Assembly: GCF_014898815.1 (NCBI RefSeq)
Contig: NW_026515428.1
Span: 558,001-622,000 of the forward strand
Origin: Panonychus citri
Lineage: Eukaryota > Arthropoda > Arachnida > Trombidiformes > Tetranychidae
Length of the DNA: 64,000 nucleotides
Reading direction: 5' to 3'
Shown here: one piece after another, positions 48,700 through 60,434 of the stretch
How positions within the stretch are numbered: position 1 is the stretch's first letter
Layout: every line of letters begins with the position of its first letter
Notes under the pieces: generated by a model
Told to the model about the DNA's origin: nothing
The model's database searches: none
What the model saw: the letters and a program-made list of their open reading frames with translations, nothing else
Made by a program: the position numbers and the translations under genes

Positions 48700-50105
48700 T
48701 TAAAGAAACCAAAATGATCCATGTTTATGAGAAGCCCAGATTTCTTGGTCGATTTTAATTGTTCCCGATGATTCGGGCTTGAAAAATACTCCCATTAATG
48801 GTGCAATAAATTTCTGTTGACAATTAAGTTAAACAATTAAGAGAATTCATTCAATTTACTTAATCAAGGGACTTAATTACTTACACCATGGACTCCAGGA
48901 GCATCCATATAACCAATGTCTTCCTTGGCCGGTGATCGATATCTTTATGTTGGTGGAAAGTTAATTGTTACATTGACTTGGAATAATTAATTGATTGTTT
49001 CGAAGTTCTTACTTTTTCAATGATATCAACGGTTCCTTCATGAAAGTACCTTTATCTGGATTAATTGTTGTGATTCTACAACGAATACATTTAAGTAATT
49101 GCTGCCATTCAGCTGATTGTTCTGATCCCATTTTAATTTTTTCCCAATTATCCTCATCGAAAGAATCAGATTCGACTACAATATTTGGCCTGAAGTTCAC
49201 ATAGGTCACTTTTTCATCGGCATTTTCAATCCATTCATTCAAAGTGTCAACTGATTTAGTGTTAATTATATGACAAGTTGCTGTATCTTGATACATAATC
49301 TAAATACAACCAATCAGAAATTAATAAAATGTAACAATTTAAGAAGGTAAATTGTTCACCTTTATCTTTGCATCTTTATCCAACTGTCCATCTCGATACA
49401 ACTGAGATGGTCGATGTTTTTGTTTATTAGTAAATCTTATTAATCTAATTTCTGGTTTATCCAAATAATTAGAGAAAAATTGAGAAAATTCTGATCCACA
49501 ATTAACTCCACAAACATCATCACCCCAAACGCTAAATTAATTATAAATAGTAATCAAGACAATCAAAACAATTAAGATAATTAAGATAATTAAAAGATGT
49601 ACTTACTTTGTTTCAATTATCTCTTCATTATTTTGATAATCATCTTCAAGAATTGAGATTCTTATTGAATCAGATCCATCGGGTCTTGTAACAATTAAAT
49701 ATGGATAATCTAATTCAACAATTAACTTGACTAAACTTGGTTCTTGTCTTTGAGTAATCATAACATTTTTCCGATTCACTAACATGAAAGCTCTGGATGA
49801 TAACATGGAGATTAATTCATTAGAATACAATTAATATTAAAAGTTAATTGTAAAAGTGTAAGAGACAATTAAACTTACCTATCCAATAATGATTTCCAAT
49901 AAATTTGTTGATCATTATAATCCAATGAGTCCAATTGAATTGGTTTTAATGATTTAATTGGATAAATAAACAATTTCTTAACAATACCAACCTTTTTAAA
50001 TTGTTTCAATCTTTTTTTCATCAATTGATTAACAATAATTGTCACACCAATTAAACCAAATCCCGATAGAATCACTGATTTAATTACATTCTCATTGGGA
50101 TTCAT
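48700..50105 (-). CDS. mARC-type MOSC-domain molybdoenzyme, copy a
   Basis: Six exons in transcript order, 49879-50105, 49607-49792, 49360-49531, 49013-49299, 48885-48942 and 48700-48813, all in phase, give 347 aa (human MTARC1/2 about 335). An N-terminal hydrophobic anchor (VILSGFGLIGVTIIV) is followed by VGIVKKLFIYPIKS, the start of the MOSC N-terminal barrel. Later come VWGDD, FRPNIVVES and LLKCIRCRITT; the second Cys of C-x-R-C corresponds to the molybdenum-ligating Cys of mARC. mARC reduces N-hydroxylated compounds, with electrons from cytochrome b5 and its reductase, at the outer mitochondrial membrane. Full-length and intact. Its first half is nearly identical to copy b. Confidence 0.92.
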
Positions 50106-50505
50106 ATTCAGTTGATATAAATATTAATTAAAAACATAACCAAGTTTAAATTATTAAATTGTATTATTAAATTAGTCTAAGGAAATGATTAATTAAACGT
50201 TGTTACTTGATGAAAACATTTGATGTTGATTGCAATCTAATTGTGTCGTTAATTATAAGTCTTGAAGAGGTTTTTATCAAGCAATTTATTATGAGATAAT
50301 TTCCATACAGTTAATTCAGTTATTTTCAACTATCATAATCATAACAATTAAGATTGTGTAATGAATATAAAAATATTCTAAATGAAATTAAATGTTAATT
50401 GTACACAAGATTCAGTTGATTGTTTAACTAGAATAAATTAAACAGAATCTTAATTCACTTATCAATCACTTGATGAAGATTTTGAAAAAGTTTAATTGTT
50501 TATAA
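50106..50505. other. Spacer between mARC copies a and b
   Basis: 400 bp of AT-rich DNA; promoter of copy a and 3' flank of copy b. No gene seen. Confidence 0.5.
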
Positions 50506-51918
50506 TTAAAGAAACCAAAATAGTCCATGTTTGTGAGAAGCCCAAATTTCTTGATCGATTTTAATTGTTCCCGATGATTCGGGCTTGAAAAACACTCCCA
50601 TTAGAGGTGCTGTTTTCCTCTGTTAATGATTAAGACAATTAACAGAAAAATTAGATTATTTAAATTACGATTAACAATTGAGTTTTGACCACTCACCCCG
50701 TTGGAATCAGTTCCATTTGCATAGCCAATATCGCGCTTTGAAAGTGGCCCGTGGACACTTTGGATGAAGAATCAATCGAAAAGCGAATTAGTTGAAGTTT
50801 GAATAACAACAATTAGTTGATTGTTTACCTCTTTAGAGTTGATAGTGGCTCTTTCATGAATTGACCTTTCTCAATGTTAACAGTGGTCACTCGACATCGA
50901 ACACACTTAAGTAATTGTTGCCATTCAGCTGATTGTTCCGAGCCGATTTTGATTTTTTCCCAGTTTTCTTCATCGAAAGGATCAGATTCAATCAGAATAT
51001 TCGGCCTGAAGTTCATGAAGGTCACTTTTTCCTCGACATTCGTAATCCATTCATTCAGTGTATCAACTGATTTACTGTTAATTATCAAACAAGTTGCCGC
51101 ATCTTGATACATTATCTAGTTAATTATACAGCCAATAGAATCAAAATTCAATTGTTACGATCAACAATCAGTTATGAATTACCTTTGTGTTTTCATCTTT
51201 ACCCAATTGTCCATCTCGATATATTTCTGATGGTCGATGTTGTTGTTTATTAGTAAATCTTATTAATTTAATTTCTGGTTTATCCAAATAATTAGAGAAA
51301 AATTGAGAAAATTCTGGTCCACAATTAACTCCACAAACATCATCACCCCAAACACTAAATTAATTATAAATAGTAATCAAGACAATCAAAACAATTAAGA
51401 TAATTAAAAGATGTACTTACTTTGTTTCAATTATCTCTTCATTATTTTGATAATCATCTTCAAGAATTGAGATTCTTATTGAATCAGATCCATCGGGTCT
51501 TGTAACAATTAAATATGGATAATCTAATTCAACAATTAACTTAACTAAACTTGGTTCTTGTCTTTGAGTAATCATAACATTTTTCCGATTCACTAACATG
51601 AAAGCTCTGAATGATAACATGGAGATTAATTCATTAGAATACAATTAATATTAAAAGTTAATTGTAAAAGTGTAAGAGACAATTAAACTTACCTATCCAA
51701 TAATGATTTCCAATAAATTTGTTGATCATTATAATCCAATGAGTCCAATTGAATTGGTTTTAATGATTTAATTGGATAAATAAACAATTTCTTAACAATA
51801 CCAACCTTTTTAAATTGTTTCAATCTTTTTTCATCAATTGATTAACAATAATTGTCACACCAATTAAACCAAATCCCGATAGAATCACTGATTTGATTAA
51901 ATACTCATTAGAATTCAT
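50506..51918 (-). CDS. mARC-type MOSC-domain molybdoenzyme, copy b (one-base frameshift in exon 1)
   Basis: Same six-exon structure: 51693-51918, 51421-51606, 51183-51354, 50829-51115, 50697-50757 and 50506-50619. The Mo-ligand motif reads LLKCVRCRVTT. Exon 1 is 226 bases against 227 in copy a: a run of seven A (sense) after the anchor is six here (about 51831-51836). Reading therefore stops four codons later, although everything downstream is open and conserved. Missing base in the assembly or a young null allele are both possible. Exons 1-3 and their introns are almost identical to copy a, whereas exon 4 is only about three-quarters identical in protein. With the base restored the protein would be about 348 aa. 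Confidence 0.85.
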
Positions 51919-52206
51919 ATTATTACCACTTTTAATTTTGATCACGAGTTTTAAGGTTAATTGTTTACTGTATTGAAGTTACAATTGTGATGAAGTATAA
52001 AAATCAAATCTGATTTAATTATCAATGTTTACAATTAAGAAAAGGGTATTAGTAATTGATACAAATCTTTGGTAAAGTGAACACATTTAAATTGTGATAT
52101 CATCTCTTAAATCTTGATTAATTGCCAAGGATACAATCAATTGCTTCTCTAAATTGTTAACAGTTAAAAAAATCTATGGTAACATTGAGAAATGATCAGT
52201 TGATTG
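51919..52206. other. Spacer between mARC copies b and c
   Basis: 288 bp, AT-rich, promoter of copy b and 3' end of copy c. Nothing recognised. Confidence 0.5.
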
Positions 52207-53481
52207 TTACAATTTATGAGAAGCCAAAACAGAATCACCAATTTTAATTGTTCCATTTTTTTCTGGGTTTACATGGATTCCCATTAATGGTGAATGATAA
52301 CCAGAATCTTCACCCATTGGGTTACGGTATCTACATGGAAACAATTAACAATTAACAATTAGTTCATTATTGGAAATGGTTAACCATTTAATTAAACAAT
52401 TAACTGGAAACTTACTTTTTCAATGTAATCATTGGTTCCTTCATGAAAGTACCATCATCGATATTAATTGTTGTCATCACACATCGAGTACATTTTTTTA
52501 ATTGTTGCCATTTAGTTTTTCCAATGATTAACTTTTCCCAATTATCTTCATCAAATGATTGAGCTTCAATCAATATATTGGGTCGGAAATTAAGATAACT
52601 AATTGATCCCTCAGTTAGAAGTTGATTTAAAGTTTCAACTGATTTATCGTTGATGATTAAAACCGGAGCTTGATCTTGATACATAATCTATTCAATTGTA
52701 AACAATTAACATCGGGTTTCATCTTGTTGATTGTTACACTTACTTTAATTGTTGGATCTTTAGTTATCTTATAATTGGAATAGACTTGAGCTGGACGATG
52801 GTCAATTAGATCTTTATCAAATCTCAATAATCGGACATTTAGTTTACCAAGATAATTAGAGAAAAATTTACTAATTTCTGGTCCACAATCAATTCCTTCA
52901 ACTTTATCATCCCAAACTCTTTAACAATTAAGAAACAATTAGAGTTAAGGTAATTGAGGAAAGATCGTTGTTTAAATTGCTTACTTGGTTTCGACAATTT
53001 CTAAATTATTAATTGTGTTCTTGTCAATTGTTAATGGTATTGTTATTGAATCTCCATCAGGTGAGGTTACCTTAATTGTTTCATTGTTGTCAATTAATTG
53101 TAAATCCAAAAGGACTAATTTAGGTTGAGCTCTTTGAGTGATGAAAATATTTTTACAATTAACAAGGAGAAATGATCTGTAATAAGATTTAATTGTTATT
53201 AGAAATATATAGTTGATTAATTGGTTGATTGTTACAAACCTGTCTCTTAATTGATTACAATAAAGTCCTTCGTTAGGTTTGACAATTACTTGATCACATT
53301 CAATTGGTTTTAATGATTTAATTGGGTAAATTAAAAGTTTTTTAACAACACCAACAGGAATAAATGGTTTAGTTAATTTCTTTGAACGTAATTTACTAAT
53401 TATGTAAACGATTGATGTTCCAACTAATCCAATTGTAACCGTCGTAACAATTACTTTAATCATAGATGAGTTGATTTCCAT
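52207..53481 (-). CDS. mARC-type MOSC-domain molybdoenzyme, copy c
   Basis: Five exons in transcript order, 53240-53481, 52985-53176, 52744-52918, 52416-52687 and 52207-52330, in phase, give 334 aa. It has an N-terminal membrane anchor (MIKVIVTTVTIGLVGTSIVY), then VGVVKKLLIYPIKS, and the Cys motif LKKCTRCVMTT. The last two exons of copies a/b are a single exon here. It is the most diverged copy, so the a/b pair arose later. I start at 53481 and not at the upstream ATG at 53520, because TTGATTGAAAT..CAACAG (acceptor about 53500) and a donor near 53577 suggest a 5' UTR intron between them. Confidence 0.9.
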
Positions 53482-54560
53482 TGTCAAATTGATTTCTCTC
53501 TGTTGATTGAAATGTAACATTAATTAGATATCGAAAAACAATTTAAAGGTTAATTAAAAACAGAGACAATTGGAAACTTACCTAATTTACTGTTTAATTG
53601 TTGAAAATCAATTTTTGTCTTTAATACAAAAGCCAAATTGACTATTTAATTAACTTAATTTACTTTGGAATCTCCTTAGTTGGTTATATAAGAGAAAAAC
53701 TTAATTAATTTGCCTCTTCAACAATCAACTTAATCGCAATTAAAGATTACACATTTTTACCCTTAGATTGTAATGTAAACACAACAATTAAGCTTACATA
53801 TTTTCAAGAGTTAAGGTGAATAACCAAATCAACTGATTGTGATTAACTGATTGGCTCTAAATTAATGAATTTTGAAAATTTAAATTTCTCTCTCTGATTG
53901 ATTTTAGTTTAAGAAGTTACCAGTTATGTCCAAGTCTCTGGTAACAATCAGCTAACAATTAGATTAGATTTTAATCACAGTAATTGAGAGGAGGAAAAAT
54001 AGACACAAAGGTTGATTAACTTTTCTATTTCGACGAGAGAATAACAATTAGATTTAATGGAAAAGAAAGTTACTCTTTCATTTACTTTTTCTTTTTACAC
54101 GAAAAAAGATGATGACCTCCGAATATGTTAACTAGTTGTGGTCATTTAGTTAACATTGGAAAAGTAAAATTCTAAACAATTTAAGTTAATTGTGGTTAAG
54201 AAAATGAAAAGAAAGAGGAGAACAAGTAAAACAAGTTTATTCACTTTCACCTTAGAAACAAAAAATCAAATTAAGGAAAAGTCGAAATTCACTGGCTCCA
54301 TCTGTTGGTTAACAATCGAAAATAGAAAATAAATTCTGCCAATTTGTATGTTTGTTGATTCGCAATTAATATTATACAAAATATAATTATTATGCCAAAA
54401 TTTTCCAAAGTTAATTTTCTTTTCTGGTTAATTTGATTGAAATTGGATAATATGCTTAATAAAGACTAGTGATGATGAAGATGATTATGGGAATTTATGA
54501 TGATGATGATGATGATGATAATTATTGTAATTCCTAATTGATTGTGATCATATACACAAA
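53482..54560. other. mARC copy c 5' region and DEGS 3' flank
   Basis: Contains the probable non-coding first exon and intron of mARC copy c (donor GTAAGT near 53577). CATCTGTTGGT at 54299-54309 repeats the word upstream of eIF3g. A GAT triplet run lies at about 54497-54519. No further gene. Confidence 0.45.
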
Positions 54561-55682
54561 TCAAGAGTGTTTCTTGTCAATTGGATTATTATCATGATGA
54601 TTTTTGGTAATTGAACCATTTTTAATTATTTGTGCATCGTCATTTGTTTCAACTTGTGTGGTACCAAATTTGTGTGGCCTTTTAACTCTGGCAAAAGGTC
54701 CAACCGATGGATCAATAATATATTGATAGATAACTTTAACCCAAGAGGTATGATGATGTAGATGATTATAAAATTCTGGTGCAATTTGACGTACCAAAGG
54801 TAATTTAGAACCAGGTATTGAAGGGAAATCATGATGTTCAACATGATATCCAACATTAAAGGTAAGATAATTAAGTATACCATAATAAGAGCATGTTTCA
54901 GGTATGAAAAATTTTCCACCATTTTGAGTGACAGAAGATGTTTCATCCATTTTAACTTTCTCCCGGTCAAACATGATATAATGTTCAGAGATAAAGTGAC
55001 CAGCAACCGGATGTAAACCCATTGAAATTATATTGGCCAGAATAAGGTAGAAAACAAGATGCCAACCACAAGTTAATCCGATAATTATATCAAAGGTAAG
55101 TTGAAAGGCAAGATTAATGAATTCGTGAGATGTTGGCTGCTTTGGATGGACGAAAAGAGGTCTCATTGTGTAGAAAAAGGGTTGTAACATGACCCAGATG
55201 ACCTTTAGAAAGGTTGTTGTAAAGAAACGAGCCTCAAATTTAGAGGGTATATCGGTGTCAAGAATATCATCTCCCTGGTATCTATGGTGTTCAAGGTGAT
55301 ACTTTTTAAAGGAAACTGACATTGGAACACCAAGTGGTAGGTTGGCAATCATTCCGAAAATCCTGTTGGCCAGTACACGATTAGGTCCAAATGCTTGGGA
55401 ATGAGCAATCTCATGAACGGCAAGCATAAGTGCATGATTAATTGTTCCAGTGATAAAATAACATAATGGAAATAAAATTAGCCAAGAGGTAACATTACGT
55501 AAAAGTATCACAGTAATTATTTGTATCATCACAAGTGACAAAACGATCCATTTAAAATTGGGATCAACTTTCATTAGATTTTTAATTTGCGGATATTTAG
55601 CAAGGATAAGCTTTCGCCGAGTAGCATGAGGTTCATCACTTCCAACCCATTCATAGTTATCACGAGAGACTTTAGCACCCAT
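54561..55682 (-). CDS. Sphingolipid delta-4 desaturase (DEGS1/infertile crescent type)
   Basis: Single exon, 373 aa. The N-terminus MGAKVSRDNYEWV matches the family, including Gly2 for myristoylation. Three histidine boxes are present: HEIAH (about 90), HLEHH (about 129) and HVEHH (about 280), with four hydrophobic segments. The enzyme introduces the 4,5-trans double bond into dihydroceramide at the ER, the last step of de novo ceramide synthesis. Two departures: the third box reads HVEHH where human and fly have HNEHH, and about 20 extra residues (Lys/Asp/Gln-rich) sit between the SEHY motif and the YYG block. The tail after residue 335 is hydrophilic and longer than in human. Divergent from PHGDH across 2.3 kb. 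Confidence 0.94.
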   Translation of the reverse strand: MGAKVSRDNYEWVGSDEPHATRRKLILAKYPQIKNLMKVDPNFKWIVLSLVMIQIITVILLRNVTSWLILFPLCYFITGTINHALMLAVHEIAHSQAFGPNRVLANRIFGMIANLPLGVPMSVSFKKYHLEHHRYQGDDILDTDIPSKFEARFFTTTFLKVIWVMLQPFFYTMRPLFVHPKQPTSHEFINLAFQLTFDIIIGLTCGWHLVFYLILANIISMGLHPVAGHFISEHYIMFDREKVKMDETSSVTQNGGKFFIPETCSYYGILNYLTFNVGYHVEHHDFPSIPGSKLPLVRQIAPEFYNHLHHHTSWVKVIYQYIIDPSVGPFARVKRPHKFGTTQVETNDDAQIIKNGSITKNHHDNNPIDKKHS

Positions 55683-57948
55683 AGTAGTTGTTTTTTGGTC
55701 TTTAATTTGGTGTTTTACAAGATGGAAGAAATAAATTTAAATTCTAAAAAGAGAAAACAAATAAAGAAGAAAACAAATTAGATAAACATGAAAATATTGA
55801 ATGATCGTTGAGATTGAACAAAGAAAAGGTCATAAGCTCAACAAGTGAAAGATTTTATTAGCTATGAGAAAGAGAAAGACAAGAGGTGAGAAATTTTCTG
55901 CTTACATGGTTAGATTAATGCCCTGAGGGAAATGGAAAAGGAAAGAAGATAAGAAGAGTAAAGGATGAGTTTCAATTCCTGAATCTTCTGGATTTTAAGA
56001 GAAAATAAGAACAGAATTGAAGGGATCAGAAAAGAGAAAGAGCTGATTCACTATTCTACTAATTATTTCTTGAAATGACTGATCATTAACAAAGATAAAT
56101 ATTAGAGTAACTCGTCATCAGAAAAAAAACTGAGTCGTAATGAATCATTCAAATTACATTATTGATTTAAAGTTATGGAAAAATGGAGACTAAAACAAAG
56201 AGAATGAAAAAAAGCTAATCATAAAAGAGAGATTATCGATTGTCATGGAATAAAAAGTAAGAGAATCAGATGAAGACAATGGAAAATCTTGCCCAGTTAA
56301 TTGTAACACATAATTATGCTGAAGAACAATGAAACAATCAAATCAAGATAATGATGAAATGAGATTTCATGTTCTTAAACAATAAGAAGACATCAAAGGT
56401 AAAGAGAAAACATTAATTGACCATAACCAGGAATAAATCAAGTACCAGTCATTTAGAAAGATATAAACTGATTGACTCTCTACTCAAAACCATAATTGAT
56501 TCTTAATAATCAAGGAAATAGTCCAAACAATTAAGCAAATAGAAAAAAATTAAATAAAAACATCACCAATACTCACTAAAAAATCAGTAACATCAGAAAA
56601 ATGAATTAACTGCTGACGATGAACAAATAGAGACACTGGTTGCCTCGAATGGAAACCCTCTAATTGTAATCGAATGTTGATATAAAACAATGGAGAAAAA
56701 TAAATAAACGGATTAATTACGAAATCTAATTAACAATTAAAACAAAGAGAATCTGAATTTTCAACTCAAGAGAAAAATTCAACTTGAACTATTCATAGAA
56801 CCAGATTTTCTTAAAATTAGTGACATCTATCGATTTATTTGCTAACCGAATTTGAAGAATTCTTTTTGAGAAAGATTAACTTTTTTCGCTCCTAATAATT
56901 TTTAATTTAATTAACTTTACCTGTGAATTTAAAATTAAATTTTATGTTATTATTGTTCATTTCATCACAAGGATCAAGTTGATAACAAAATTATGATAGT
57001 TCAACAGTTACTTTAGTTGTCTTTGTTACTCTTAAAACTGAGCTATTATTGCGTCTTAATAACTTCAACCATTTTGTTTTTCTTGGTAAGTTTTGTTGAT
57101 AATTTGATACAACTTTCTTTTCAATTGATTTAAATCGTTTTTTACTTTTGACTAAAAATAACATTTAATTTGGTTAATTGATTTTATGGTTAATTAGTGT
57201 TAATTGTGTTTACTTTAATGTAGATTTTAATCACAATTACGATTTGTTACGTTTGTGTTACGCCAATTCATCACCTGTAATCATTTAGACATGTAAATTT
57301 GTTGGTTAATCCATCAATTGAATTGGAATTTTGTTCATTCATTTGTTCATTTAATTTATCTTACCAGTGTGTTGGTATCGATCAACGTCAATGGTTAACA
57401 TGAAGACTTTAATCCTAAATAATCTTGTTTTTCTTTCATGATTTCATGATGAGATGAGATAATGTAAGATATCAATCTTTTTATTGTCGATCAAAGATTA
57501 CTAACGATTATCACAAATTGTTAATCTAAGATAACCTTCAAAATTACCTGTTGCTATTGAGGATATTTAGAGTTGTAACTTTGAACAGAGAAAAGTTAAA
57601 TTATTACCTCAATAAATCATCTGGTTGTTTCCATAGAGTCTATGGCATAGACTCATAGAGAATTTCTTTTAACCATTTACCGTCTCTCTCTTTTTCTCTC
57701 TAGATGTTTTTTTTGGTTTTCCTTTCGATTAATTGAATCGATTGTTTCAAATTAATCGATCACCATCTTGTATTTACTCTCTGTGGAAATTTGCTCAGTC
57801 TAATCATCAAACTTTGCTCTCTCTCTTCACTTGGACTACAATTTCCTTTTTTTCTTGTTGATCCTCTAGTTGAATAACTAATTTTCTGTCGTTGGAATTT
57901 TTTCTTCTATTCTGTTTACAATCTTGCTGCTTCCAAATCAATCTAATC
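55683..57948. other. Divergent intergenic region between DEGS and PHGDH
   Basis: 2.3 kb with no coding frame of protein character. A donor-like CAT|GTAAGC on the - strand at about 55902-55907 could belong to a 5' UTR intron of the desaturase gene. Bases 55860-56560 are purine-rich on the + strand; 57690-57850 are CT-rich and lead into the PHGDH start. Confidence 0.45.
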
Positions 57949-59319
57949 ATGAACATTAGTAAAGTTTTGATTTCCGATGCTGTTGATAAGGCAGCAGTTG
58001 ATGTGCTGCTCAAAAGGAATATTGAAGTTGATGTTAAAACTAAATTAACCCCTTCAGAGCTCATCCAAATCATCGGGGTAAGTTTAATGTGCTTTTTTTC
58101 ACTCTAATTTACCATTAGATTCATCTATTTATAACATTTTCCTCTTCCTTTGTTGACTAACCAGTGTTCATAATTACAAGCTCAATTTCCTCAATTTACT
58201 AATTTTATATTTACCAATGTTTGTAATTTAGATTTCTTTTTCATTTTTTTTGTTATTCATTTCGTTTCTAGAATTATGATGCCTTAATTGTTAGATCAGC
58301 AACTAGAGTTACCAAGGAAGTAATTGATGCTGGTAAAAAATTGAAAGTAATTGGTCGAGCTGGAGTTGGCGTTGACAATATTGATGTTGAGGCTGCTACT
58401 CAAAATCGTGTTCTTGTAATCAAGTTAGTAATTTTAATTGTTTATTTTTGTTAATTAATACACTAGATATAACTAGTTACATATTTACTGTTTTTTTTGT
58501 AATCTTCTAAATCCAGTCTATCTATTTATTTTGTACTAGAAATTAAGTGATGCGTTTTACTTTTTCAGCTATTTCTTTGGAATAGTTTATAATGTAACTT
58601 TTTTTTAACTCATTTTATTTCTTGTTTAATTTAGTGCACCCGGAGGTAATACTATTGCTGCTGCAGAGCTAACATGTATCATGATTTTGTCATTGGCTCG
58701 ACCTTTGGTTGCTGCTTGTACCAAACTGAAAACTGGTGCTTGGGACAAGGAATCGTTCAAGGGAAGTGAAGTTATGGGTAAAACTTTGGCGATCATTGGG
58801 CTTGGACGAATTGGTCGAGAAGTCGCTCGTCGAATGCAAGCTTTCAACATGCGAACCATTGGATATGATCCTTTTGTTACCCCTGATGTTGCTCGTTCTT
58901 TTGGTGTCGAATTCATGGAATTGGAAAAAATTTGGCCTCTCGCTGATTATATCACTTTACATGTCCCCCTTATCGAGTCAACCCGTAATTTGATTAACCC
59001 AATCACCTTGTCAAAGTGTAAAAAAGGAGTCATGATAATTAATTGCTGCCGAGGAGGTACAGTTAGTGAAACAGCTCTTGTTGAGGCTCTTAACTCAGGG
59101 CAAGCTGGTGGTGCAGGTTTGGATGTCTTTGAAGAGGAACCCTGTAAATTTACTGAACTTTTACAACATCCAAAAGTCATTTGCACTCCTCATCTTGGGG
59201 CAAGCACCAAAGAGGCTCAAATTAAAGTGGCTGAAGAAATCAGTCTACAATTTTTGACTCTAATGGATGGTGATTCACTCGCTGTTCCTGGAGCTGTCAA
59301 TGCCAATCAAATTTCGTAA
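57949..59319 (+). CDS. Phgdh: D-3-phosphoglycerate dehydrogenase, short form
   Basis: Exons 57949-58077, 58272-58423 and 58635-59319 give 321 aa. The NAD motif is GLGRIG (about 149-154), with IGYDP downstream. Catalytic residues are recognisable: Arg in NCCRGG (about 233), Glu in FEEEP (about 262) and His in PHLGAST (about 279). It catalyses the first step of serine synthesis from 3-phosphoglycerate. It stops shortly after the dehydrogenase core (VPGAVNANQIS), so the C-terminal regulatory region of the 533-aa vertebrate enzyme is absent. Insects also have a short version, so this is normal for arthropods and no truncation lesion is seen. The start is the first ATG and matches family N-termini (KVLISDAVD). 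Confidence 0.95.
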
Positions 59320-60434
59320 CATCATCGCCAAAATTTACACACACACACAACAACACCAAATTACAGCTATTTTGATACCCTGATATTTAGTGTGTTCGTG
59401 TATTTGCAACTTTTTCTTCATAATCATCTGAAGGATAAAACTATGTGTATATCTGAATCATGACAGTTAACTTCATGAGATGATTTTTTCTTTGTTTTTT
59501 ATGAATATGAGAAAAAAAAGAAACACATCATGTATGGAAATTATGAAATCACAACATTTGAGTTGATTTTTTCTTCTCTTATTCTTTGGAATCAAGTTAA
59601 CCATAAATACACATGGAGAAACTAAAAGTCTAATAAATAGTCAAAATAATCGAAAGAAATTTAATCGTATTCGTTTGATTACGATGATATCATGGAAACG
59701 GTCTGATGAACAACAAAATCTGTTCTTACAATTAATCTGCCATTCGCTCATCATCCAATCAATCAAATGTTATAACGAGAAAACGATGATTTATTTGATT
59801 GTTTGCCAAAAGCCTATCAACAGACTCAAGTTAATTCTTAGTTGCGTTAAGATAACTTATCAATTAATATCCAATCAAACAACTTCGGTGATAATTAAGA
59901 TGATCAGATTATCAAAAAAATGATAAAAAGTTAATGATTATAAAAACAATTAATTTTGATACATAATCACAATTATTGTCAATAGATTAACTTAATTATT
60001 ATCATTGATTGTTATCATCGATAACAAAATTCATTGGAAAAATTATTCAACAGTCAAATGTTTTTTAATTGTTCCAATGTAATAATTAACAATTCTATCA
60101 ACTCTAATACCTCAAAGAGAGAAAACAATTGTTTCAAATTACCATCGGAACAATTAAGCTAATCAGCTGAACAGAATTGTATAATTAACCATAATCGATA
60201 CGCATGTCAACTTGAATTAACAACAATCAACTGATTGTTGTTTAGCCTCATGCAATTAATCAAATCAGATTATCGTCTCGTTTTATATAAACGTTACACC
60301 TAATTAATTGTTTTCACAATTAACTCTCAATGCAAACAAACACAATTACTTTTGATTTAAACAAATTTTAATCCAAAATATTAACAAATAATTAAAACAT
60401 AAATTAAATTAATAAAATCTAACAATCAACAATC
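59320..60434. other. Intergenic region between PHGDH and nuclear receptor
   Basis: 1.1 kb: PHGDH 3' UTR and receptor promoter. The frame at 59675-59923 is an Ile/Leu/Lys-rich chance frame in AT-rich DNA. No gene supported. Confidence 0.5.

Noticed and set aside
59675..59923. 82-codon frame between PHGDH and the nuclear receptor
   Set aside because: Ile/Leu/Lys-rich chance frame in AT-rich DNA without homology.
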